Part shown: positions 53,154 through 61,679 of the stretch, piece by piece
How the letters are laid out: every line of letters starts with the position of its first letter
Position numbering within the stretch: position 1 is the first letter of the stretch
Origin: Acidimicrobiaceae bacterium
Lineage (GTDB): Bacteria; Actinomycetota; Acidimicrobiia; Acidimicrobiales; RAAP-2
Length of the DNA stretch: 61,679 nt
Direction: 5' to 3'
Assembly (NCBI GenBank): GCA_027306585.1
Contig: DAHUZJ010000056.1
Span: 1 to 61,679 of the forward strand
Made by a program: the position numbers and the translations under genes
Notes under the pieces: generated by a model
Seen by the model: the letters and a program-made list of their open reading frames with translations, nothing else
What the model was told of the DNA's origin: nothing
The model's database searches: none

Positions 53154-53582
53154 ATGATCTCGACGATCGTGGTCGGCACGGACGGCTCTCGCACCGCGCA
53201 GCGGGCGGTCGCCGTCGCGGCCGAGCTGGCCCGCCGGTTGGACGCCACGCTGCACCTCGTCCACGGCTACCACGCCCCGTCCGCCCTCGAGGGTGCGGGG
53301 CCGGCCGTTGCCGGCACCGCGCGCACCACGTCGTCGCGGTGGGAAGAGATGAGCGAGGCCTTGCTCGAGGTGGCGGCCGCCGATCCGTCCCTGGCCGGGC
53401 TGCGGCTCGTGCGCCACTCGGAGCCGCTCGGCGCCTGGCAAGGCATCGTCGCGGTCGCCGAGCGAGTCGGGGCGGACCTCGTGGTGGTCGGCAACCGGGG
53501 TATGCGCGGGACGGGCGAGTCGGTGCCCGACGCCGTCGCCGTCCATGCCCCGTGCCATGTCCTCATCGCCCGCACGACGTGA
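53154..53582 (+). CDS. Universal stress protein (divergent)
   Basis: 142 residues. Starts STIVVGTDGSRTAQRAVAVAAELA. The C-terminal loop VVVGNRGMRGTGESVPDAVAVHAPCHVLIAR keeps GNRGMRG but the following G-S is altered (GESVPD), so ATP binding may differ. A middle section rich in Ala/Ser and Trp precedes it. It follows the binding lipoprotein by 20 bases and overlaps the next gene by GTGA. Confidence 0.9.
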   Translation: MISTIVVGTDGSRTAQRAVAVAAELARRLDATLHLVHGYHAPSALEGAGPAVAGTARTTSSRWEEMSEALLEVAAADPSLAGLRLVRHSEPLGAWQGIVAVAERVGADLVVVGNRGMRGTGESVPDAVAVHAPCHVLIARTT

Positions 53583-54088
53583 GGCACCGCCGCGCCGTCG
53601 AGGAGCTGGAGCTCGTCCCCCCGCAGGTCGACGCGGTGCTGGCCCGGATGGACCTCCTGGCGGCGGCGGGGGACGGCTGGCTCAACCTGCTGCCCGGTGT
53701 GCCCGAGGACGCCGTCGAGGAGCCGCGCCGCACCGCGTTCACCGCGCTGTTCGGCGCGGTGACGGCACCCGTGACGATGTGCACCTACGTGCCGGGCCGG
53801 CGGGGGAGCGCGGCCACCGTCGGGATCTCCCATGCACGCGGCCGCTTCGCCGCCCGCCAGCTCGCGGAGGTGGGGGTGCCGATCCCCTCGGGCTGGACGG
53901 TGCGTCAGGACCACGCTCGGCGGGGCCTCGTCGTTCGTCTCCCACCGACGGCCGAGCTCGCCGCCGTCCTCGACTGGATGCTGCGGGCCGGCAAGGCGCT
54001 GGCGATGGTGCCGCTCACTGGGAGCTGGCTGGCGCGGGTGCACCTGCCCGCTCCGGGTCAGGGCGACGCGAGGTCGACCACCTCGTAG
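53579..54088 (+). CDS. Hypothetical protein coupled to Usp
   Basis: 169 residues from GTG 53579, overlapping the Usp stop. Starts RHRRAVEELELVPPQVDAVLARMDLLAAAGDGWLNLLPGVPEDAVEE; the later part (VTAPVTMCTYVPGRRGSAATVGISHARGRFAARQLAE) is alpha/beta. Unrecognised, with codon bias like its neighbours. Its 3' end overlaps the end of the convergent MhuD-like gene by 31 bases. Confidence 0.8.
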   Translation: MRHRRAVEELELVPPQVDAVLARMDLLAAAGDGWLNLLPGVPEDAVEEPRRTAFTALFGAVTAPVTMCTYVPGRRGSAATVGISHARGRFAARQLAEVGVPIPSGWTVRQDHARRGLVVRLPPTAELAAVLDWMLRAGKALAMVPLTGSWLARVHLPAPGQGDARSTTS

Positions 54089-54378
54089 GACCACAGCTCG
54101 CTGTGGGTCGCGACCGGTGCCTCGGAGCGAGCATCCTCGGCGGCCGCCCGGTGGCCGTGGGCGAAGGCGGGAGAGCTCACCCATGCCTGGAACGAGGCCT
54201 CGTCCCTCCAGCGCGTCAGCACCAGCCAGGTGTCGCGGCCGTCGGACGGCCGGAGCAGCTCGAAGCCCTCGAAGCCGTCGGCGTGGTCGACGGCGCCGGC
54301 CCGGGCGGCGAACCTCCGGGCGAGCTCGTCGCCCGATTCGGGCGAGACCTGGATGGCGTTGATGCGGACGACGGTCAT
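54058..54378 (-). CDS. mhuD: MhuD/ABM-family haem-degrading monooxygenase-like protein
   Basis: 106 residues. TVVRINAIQVSPESGDELARRFAARAGAVDHADGFEGFELLRP aligns closely with mycobacterial MhuD (VVKINAIEV...FAHRAHAVENSPGFLGFQLLRP). The catalytic Asn of INAI, the Trp of FQAWV and a His in FAHGHRAAAED in the haem-ligand region are present. MhuD is a small dimeric antibiotic-biosynthesis-monooxygenase fold that degrades haem to release iron. It lies close to an Fe-binding lipoprotein gene, which may be functionally meaningful. Confidence 0.9.
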   Translation of the reverse strand: MTVVRINAIQVSPESGDELARRFAARAGAVDHADGFEGFELLRPSDGRDTWLVLTRWRDEASFQAWVSSPAFAHGHRAAAEDARSEAPVATHSELWSYEVVDLASP

Positions 54379-54582
54379 GCCCCATGTTCCCCCATCCACC
54401 ACGGGCCGGCACGTGGGCACTACCTTCCGAGCGGGATGGACGTGGGGGAGGGGGGCACGACGGTCCGGCCCGTCCGGTCCCGTCGCTCGCGGCGGCGTAC
54501 ACGTCACGCGCTCGTCCGGCCGGTGTCGGTCACCACGTCGGCGAAGGCGTGGTGCGGGTCGACGACTAGGACATCGAAGAAT

Positions 54583-54612
54583 GCAACAGTAGGCAACAGT
54601 AGGCAACAGTAG
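54583..54612. repeat. Three exact tandem copies of a 10-nt unit
   Basis: GCAACAGTAG repeated three times with no spacer, directly before the ribosome site of the 36-residue gene. A 10-nt period is one DNA turn, so a protein could bind all three copies on one face. The rest of the gap 54379-54582 shows nothing recognisable. Confidence 0.8.
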
Positions 54613-54622
54613 GGTCAGGAAA

Positions 54623-54733
54623 ATGGAGCACCGCGTGGCGACCGAGCTGGCACGAGCCATGGAGCACCAGGTCCGCCAGCGGCTCGGGGAGCACCTGGCC
54701 CTCGCCGGCCGCGGGGCCCAGGAGGCGTCGTGA
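54623..54733 (+). CDS. 36-residue peptide coupled to SDR gene
   Basis: MEHRVATELARAMEHQVRQRLGEHLALAGRGAQEAS: a charged amphipathic helix with a repeated MEH motif (residues 1-3 and 13-15). AGGA lies three to six bases before ATG 54623, and the stop overlaps the SDR start as GTGA. Too short to classify; coupling and composition favour a real small gene. Confidence 0.55.
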   Translation: MEHRVATELARAMEHQVRQRLGEHLALAGRGAQEAS

Positions 54734-55518
54734 GGGTGCTCGTGACCGGGGCGGCCCGGGCGATCGGCGCGGCCACCGTGCGCGAGCTGGTGGCCCGTGG
54801 CCACCAGGTCGTCGCCACCGCCCGGGAGCCCGAGCTGCTGGCCGGCCTCCCGGCAGCCCAGCGCCTGGCGCTGGACGTGACGGACGACCGGTCCGTGCGG
54901 GCGGCGCACGTGGCCGCCGGGGAGGTCGACGCCGTCGTCAACAACGCCGCCACCACCGCCCACGGGCCGCTCGAGGCGGTGCCGCCGGCGGCGCTGGCGG
55001 CGGTGCTCGAGACGAACGCCGTCGGCCCGCTGCGGGTCCTCCAGCCCCTCCTGCCGGCGTGGCGGGCGCGGGGTCGCGGCGTCATCGTGAACGTCAGCTC
55101 GGTGCAGGGGCGTGTCGCGACGCCGCTGAGCGGCGCGTACGCCGCCTCGAAGCACGCCCTCGAGGCGTTGTCGGAGACGCTCCACTACGAGCTGGGCCAC
55201 TTCGGGATCCGTGTGGTGCTGGTCGAGCCGGGGTTCGTGGCACCCGGGATGAAGGTGGAGGCGACGTACCCCGGGCCGCCCGTCTACGAAGCGCTCCAGG
55301 CCCAGTGGGAGGGCGTCGACGACGTCCTTGCCGGCCCAGGCGGACGTCCGGGTCCCGAGACGGTGGCCACGGCGGTGGCCGACGCGCTGGAGGACCCGGC
55401 GACCCCGCTGCGGGTCGAGGTGGGCGACGACGCCCGGTCGATCCTCGCCGCCCGGCGACAGCTGGACGACGTGGCGTTCGAGGCGGCGATGCGCCAGGTG
55501 CTCGGCATCACCTGGTGA
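54730..55518 (+). CDS. Short-chain dehydrogenase/reductase
   Basis: 262 residues from GTG 54730. Classical SDR: cofactor loop TGAARAIGAATVRELV (TGxxxxIG), VVNNAATTAHGP, the catalytic Ser in VNVSSVQGRV, and YAASKHALEALSETLHYEL (Y-x3-K). EPGFVAPGMKVEA follows. NAD(P)-linked reduction of an unknown carbonyl or alcohol. The GTGA overlap ties it to the 36-residue frame. Confidence 0.92.
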   Translation: MRVLVTGAARAIGAATVRELVARGHQVVATAREPELLAGLPAAQRLALDVTDDRSVRAAHVAAGEVDAVVNNAATTAHGPLEAVPPAALAAVLETNAVGPLRVLQPLLPAWRARGRGVIVNVSSVQGRVATPLSGAYAASKHALEALSETLHYELGHFGIRVVLVEPGFVAPGMKVEATYPGPPVYEALQAQWEGVDDVLAGPGGRPGPETVATAVADALEDPATPLRVEVGDDARSILAARRQLDDVAFEAAMRQVLGITW

Positions 55519-55522
55519 TCGT

Positions 55523-56635
55523 TCAGCCGGTGCGCGGCGTGCTCGCCGGTGCCTGCCCCGGCGCCGAGCCGGGGTCCTCCGGCGGGGTCGCCCGTTCGGC
55601 GACCTGCCCCGCCGGTCCCACCTCGGGCTGCTCGCCGCGCAGCTCGCCGGGCTCCGGGGCGGGGTCCTCCGCGCGGGCGCCCCGGTGGAAGCGGACGGTG
55701 ACCCGCTGCTCCGGCCGGCGCTCCTGTTGGCGCGCGACGTCTGCCAGCACGCGCTCGTCGGCCTCGGTCAGCGGCGGCTGGACCAACCCGCGTGGCCATA
55801 GCCGGCGGGCCCGCACGACGTTGAGCTCGGCGGCGTACATCGTCACCTGTGCCCCGAGAGAGATCCACGCCAGGAGGCCGAGGACGGTGGCGAAGAAGCC
55901 GTACACCGGGGTCATGTTCCGGAGCAGGTGGGTGACGAGCACGCTCCCGGCGAACTGGAGCGCCGTCCAGGCGACGGCCCCGAGCATCGCCCCGGGCAGG
56001 AGGCCGCGGTGGCTCACGGTCTTGGGCGTGAGGATCCGGAAGGCGAGGACGTAGAGCGCCACGTTCAGGGCGACGGTGGCTGCGACCGCGCCGACGCGCA
56101 CGGCGACGGCGTGGTGACCGTAGCTGACGAACGCGGCGGTGGCCGTCGTCGCGAGGAGGAACAGCCCGAGCACCGCCATCATGAGGAGGCTCCGGACGAG
56201 TCGCACCCAGTAGTTGGGCCGCACGACCCCGGGGACGTTCCACACCTCCGCCATTGCCAGCTGGCCGGCCTGCATGGCGCCCTGGCCGCCGTAGAGCAGG
56301 CCCAACAGGCCGAGGACCAGCGCCACCGTGCTGTTGCGGTGCAGCACCTGGATCTGTGTGCCGAGCTTCGTCCCGATGATGGGGAACTGCGACAGCGCCG
56401 AGTGCTCCACGGTCTGGGTGAACGACGAGTTGCTCCCGGCCACCATGCCGAGCACCGTGACGAGGACGAGGAGCAGGGGGAAGAGCGAGATGAAGCCGTA
56501 GTAGGTGAGCAGGGCGGCGAGCGTGCCGGCCCGGTCGTCGCCGTACTTCTTGACGACCCCCACCACGAAGGCGGCGGGTGCCCAACCCTGCTGGGCCCGG
56601 TCCGCCCGCCGAGCGAGGCGCTCCACGGGGTTCAC
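55523..56635 (-). CDS. YihY/BrkB-family membrane protein
   Basis: 370 residues with six main membrane helices in residues 30-290. Family wording: LTYYGFISLFPLLLVLVTVLGMV near the start, GLLGLLYGGQGAMQAGQLAMAEVWNVP in the middle and LLAWISLGAQVTMYAAELNVVRARRLWP near the end of the domain. The C-terminal about 80 residues are a soluble Pro/Glu-rich tail. Function in bacteria is poorly defined (formerly called ribonuclease BN in error). GTG start; divergent from lon. Confidence 0.92.
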   Translation of the reverse strand: MNPVERLARRADRAQQGWAPAAFVVGVVKKYGDDRAGTLAALLTYYGFISLFPLLLVLVTVLGMVAGSNSSFTQTVEHSALSQFPIIGTKLGTQIQVLHRNSTVALVLGLLGLLYGGQGAMQAGQLAMAEVWNVPGVVRPNYWVRLVRSLLMMAVLGLFLLATTATAAFVSYGHHAVAVRVGAVAATVALNVALYVLAFRILTPKTVSHRGLLPGAMLGAVAWTALQFAGSVLVTHLLRNMTPVYGFFATVLGLLAWISLGAQVTMYAAELNVVRARRLWPRGLVQPPLTEADERVLADVARQQERRPEQRVTVRFHRGARAEDPAPEPGELRGEQPEVGPAGQVAERATPPEDPGSAPGQAPASTPRTG

Positions 56636-56696
56636 GGAATACCCCGGGCGGTACGGACGTTGACCTCATCACGTTCGAGAGCCATTGGGAGGACCG

Positions 56697-59090
<2,394 letters not shown>

Positions 59091-59115
59091 ACGGCTCGCC
59101 ACGCCTGCCGATGCC

Positions 59116-59146
59116 AGCGCCCGTCCCGAGCTTCGGGGCGGGCGCT
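59116..59146 (+). terminator. Hairpin terminator after lon
   Basis: AGCGCCCG(TC)CCGA pairs with TCGG(GG)CGGGCGCT around a short GCT loop, 31 nt in all, 26 bases after the lon stop. Confidence 0.75.
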
Positions 59147-59209
59147 GCGCGTCCCGAGCAAGGCCGAGCGCCCTGAGGAGGCCGGGCGAGGTGCGGTCAC
59201 GCAGACGTT

Positions 59210-59223
59210 GTGACCTTGGTCCT
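59210..59223. promoter_or_regulatory. DosR-like box before the secreted repeat protein
   Basis: GTGACCTTGGTCCT, 11 of 14 matches with both TTG-centred halves. It lies 67 bases before the start at 59291. Confidence 0.5.
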
Positions 59224-59290
59224 GCGGGCACAAGGCGAGAAGTGACGTTCGGCCTCTAGCGCTCCGCCGTGTGCAGCGTTGAATGGCTGT

Positions 59291-60823
59291 ATGGGTGAAG
59301 TTGCGGGCTGGATGCGGCGACTGAGGGGAAGGGGGCTGCACCCGCGTGGCGGCCGTCGTGCGTGGCGCACGGTGGCGGCGTCCGGCGTCGCCCTCGCCCT
59401 GGGCGCCGCCGTCGCCGGGACCGCGGTGGCCGCCGGTGGGGGAGGCGGAGTCGTCGTCAGCGTCAACGGCGTCTCGCTCCAGAGCGAATCGCGGGTGCCC
59501 GGGTGCGCCATCACCGCGACGGTGAGCGGCGTCGGCGCGGGGACACACGCCGTGACGTTCGTCGCCGCGGCCATGGAGCCGTCGGGCACAGCGACGGTCG
59601 TCAACGTGTCGCAGACCGTCGGCACGGGGACGCTGGCCGTCGGGCCCGACGACCTGACGACCCTGGCCAAGACCCTCGGGCTCGTGTCGGCCGACAACGG
59701 CTACCACATCCGGGTCACCGTCACGGTCGACGGTGCGCAGGCGTTCTCGATGCCGATGTGGTTGGCGTGCGGCAAGTCGCAGCACGCCGGACGGTCTGTC
59801 CGGGTGCAGTTCGCCGTCGTGTGGCGGGATGCCGGCGGGCAGTCGGGCTCGCTCCCACCGGCCGGGCTTCCCTCGGGCTACGTGCTGACCGCAGTGAGCA
59901 CCCACGGCACGGCCACGTGCACGTACGCCAGCGGTGGTGCCCAGCTGGTCTGCAACTACCCGCCAGGGGAGGCAAGCGACAGCAGCGTGCCGCCGAGCCT
60001 CCAGGTGTCGGGCCTCGGCACGTACACCGTGACCGAGCAGGGGCTGCCCGCGGGGTGGTCGCCTGACCCGACCACCGTGGGGAGCTTCGCCGCCAACCCG
60101 ACACTCCCGGGGGCGGGGATCGAGCATGCCGAGGTGGTGGCGCCCCAGGCGCCGGCCGTGGCCACGCACACCGTGGTGAACGTGCAGGCACCCCTGCACG
60201 CGGCGTACTGGCTCGCGTACGCCGACGGCAGCGTGGTCCCGTTCGGCGGTGCCGGCTACTTCGGCTCGACGGGCGGCTCGCCGCTGAACGCACCGGTGGT
60301 GGACCTGGCACCCACGCCCGACAAGGGCGGCTACTGGGAGGTCGCCTCCGACGGCGGGATCTTCGCCTTCGGCGATGCCCAGTTCTACGGCTCGATGGGC
60401 GCCAAGCCGCTCGATCAGCCGGTCGTGGGCATCGCCGCCGACCACAGCGGGCACGGCTACTGGCTCGTGGCCCAGGACGGCGGGATCTTCGCCTTCGGCG
60501 ACGCCGGCTTCTACGGCTCGATGGGCGGTGCGCCGCTCGATCAGCCGGTCGTCGCCATGGCGGCCACCCCCGACGGCGGGGGCTACTGGCTCGTGGCCCA
60601 GGACGGCGGGATCTTCGCCTTCGGCGACGCCCCCTTCTACGGCTCCATGGGGGGTCAGGTCCTGAACCAGCCGGTGGTGGACATGGTCGCCGCACCGAGC
60701 GAGGGGTACTGGTTGGTCTCGGTCGACGGCGGAGTGTTCGCCTTCGGCAGCGCGGGGTTCGCTGGGTCGATGGGTGCCGTGTCCGCGGCGTCCAGCCCGG
60801 TGGTTGGGATGGGCGGCGCCTGA
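59291..60823 (+). CDS. Secreted protein with [10 protein letters not shown] repeats
   Basis: 510 residues from ATG 59291. Signal peptide ([21 protein letters not shown] at about 30-50). A beta-rich N-terminal region carries a few Cys. The C-terminal about 190 residues hold four to five repeats of about 43 residues ([34 protein letters not shown]) that should form a propeller. Such repeats are common in Acidimicrobiia surface proteins. Likely exported and cell-surface or extracellular; ligand unknown. Alternative starts: TTG 59279, ATG 59312. Confidence 0.85.
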   Translation: [510 protein letters not shown]

Positions 60824-60885
60824 GCGGCGCCTATCGAAGCGAGGGGAGCGGGCAGCGCGTTGAGCCTGCCAGGGAGCGAGTGACC

Positions 60886-61679
60886 ATGGAACGAAGACGG
60901 CTCCGGAAGGAGATGGTGGCGCTCGCCGCCGTTGGGTCGCTCGTCGCCGGTATGGCGATCTTCGGGACGGCGACGGCGGGTGCGATCACGACCACACCGT
61001 CGACGGTGCGGGTGAGCGCGACGGCCGCGACAGGGGCCGGTGAGCTGTCCGCCCTCAACGCCGACGGTCGGTTCGACGTGTTCGTCGGCCGCGGGACGAC
61101 AGCGGGAGTGTGGCTGGTCGACCGGCTGTCGAACACGGCCACGCATCTCACGACGGGCAAGGACATGAACCCGGCCATCAGCCCGACAGGCCGGTACGTC
61201 GCCTATGCGACCTACGGCTCGAAGCGAGGGGTCTACCTTCTCGACACCCAGACCAAGACGCCGACCCCGACCCTCGAGAGCGTGGCGTCGACAGGAGCGG
61301 CCGCCGGCGGCGGCAGCGCGCTCAGCGACTACCCATCGGTGAGCACCGGTGGACGCTATGTCGCGTTCCAGTCGACGGCGGCCAACCTCGGCGGACCGAC
61401 GACAACCGGCCGTAGCCCGAACAAGGTGTACGTCCACGACAACCTCACCGGCACCACCACGATGGCGTCGGTCACGTCGGCCGGCGGTGGCATCGGCGGC
61501 GGCGCCATGTACCCCGACATCACGCCCGACGGGCGCTACGTGGCCTTCACCTCGACAGGGAAGAACCTCCTGCCGAGCGGGCAGACCTCGACAACAACCC
61601 AGGTCTACGTGCACGACATGACGACGGGGACCACCACGATCGCCAGCGTCAATGCGACAGGCACGGTCGCCTCCGGTGG
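60886..61679 (+). CDS. Secreted PD40/TolB-like propeller protein (partial, runs off window)
   Basis: At least 264 residues. Signal peptide KEMVALAAVGSLVAGMAIFGTATAGA. Then beta-propeller repeats of the PD40/TolB type: GRYVAYATYGSKRGVYLLD, SVSTGGRYVAFQSTAANL, ITPDGRYVAFTSTGKNLLP, each with VYVHDxxTGTTT. No stop before the window edge. Thr/Ser-rich, probably extracellular, and adjacent to another secreted propeller-like protein, suggesting a surface-protein pair. Confidence 0.85.
   Translation, partial: MERRRLRKEMVALAAVGSLVAGMAIFGTATAGAITTTPSTVRVSATAATGAGELSALNADGRFDVFVGRGTTAGVWLVDRLSNTATHLTTGKDMNPAISPTGRYVAYATYGSKRGVYLLDTQTKTPTPTLESVASTGAAAGGGSALSDYPSVSTGGRYVAFQSTAANLGGPTTTGRSPNKVYVHDNLTGTTTMASVTSAGGGIGGGAMYPDITPDGRYVAFTSTGKNLLPSGQTSTTTQVYVHDMTTGTTTIASVNATGTVASG

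Noticed and set aside
56654-56667. Box-like CGGACGTTGACCTC before lon
   Set aside because: Only about 10 of 14 matches and poor symmetry. A similar weak case is GCGACGTTGGGCCG at 23764 before the PH-domain gene; both were left out of the site list.
60220-60800. Repeats in the secreted protein as a possible CRISPR array
   Set aside because: They are in-frame coding repeats of about 43 codons with synonymous variation, inside one open frame. No CRISPR array is seen anywhere in the window.

Overview
The window is high-GC DNA with GC-rich third codon positions, a bacterial proteasome activator (Bpa) homologue, a DevS/DevR (DosS/DosR) type two-component system, a homologue of mycobacterial Rv2004c and an MhuD-like protein. 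Together these point to an actinobacterium. The C-terminal repeats of the secreted protein at 59291-60823 ([16 protein letters not shown] units) are of a kind I associate with Acidimicrobiia, so an uncultured or acidophilic Acidimicrobiia-like genome is my best guess (inference).

Layout. 1-6334 is a selenocysteine locus: selA-selB-selD on the plus strand, tRNA-Sec (selC) at 6242-6334, and, divergent from selA, a beta-propeller/thioredoxin protein whose active site reads W-UGA-G-P-C. This is a probable new selenoprotein, cut by the left edge, with a hairpin placed where a bacterial SECIS should be. 6379-10810 holds a proteasome activator, a two-gene unit encoding a cytosolic avidin-like protein, a BON/DUF2267 protein and a PAS histidine kinase. 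10861-16808 is one minus-strand operon: acetyl-CoA synthetase, 2-oxoacid dehydrogenase E1alpha, E1beta and E2, an acyl carrier protein and an adenosine-specific kinase. 16926-26238 has a GNAT protein, a degenerate phosphoglycerate kinase, a HAD-phosphatase/P-loop ATPase fusion, membrane proteins, a PH-domain protein and a FUSC transporter. 26351-34560 holds AlkB-like, MFS, MarR, SQR-like, methyltransferase, LmbE and DinB genes. 34802-42556 is central carbon and stress: GNAT, phosphoketolase, acetate kinase, PEP synthase and Hsp20. 42643-51905 holds a class II deacetylase, universal stress proteins, a GAF sensor kinase, a DosR-type regulator, an Rv2004c-like kinase/ATPase and an FtsH-like protease. 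52078-61679 carries a binding lipoprotein, a universal stress protein, an MhuD-like protein, an SDR, YihY, Lon and two secreted proteins.

How it works together. A 14-nt palindrome close to GGGACCTTGGTCCC, nearly the core of the DosR/DevR box, recurs in at least a dozen intergenic gaps from 6.2 kb to 59.2 kb. It lies before stress proteins, kinases, acsA, the SQR-like gene, GNAT, FtsH and others. The response regulator at 46676-47350 has a recognition helix essentially like that of DosR, and two DosS-like kinases are present. I read most of the window as a dormancy/redox regulon island that reroutes carbon through phosphoketolase, acetate, acetyl-CoA and PEP. Adjacent genes very often overlap by GTGA (nine junctions), so translational coupling is common here.
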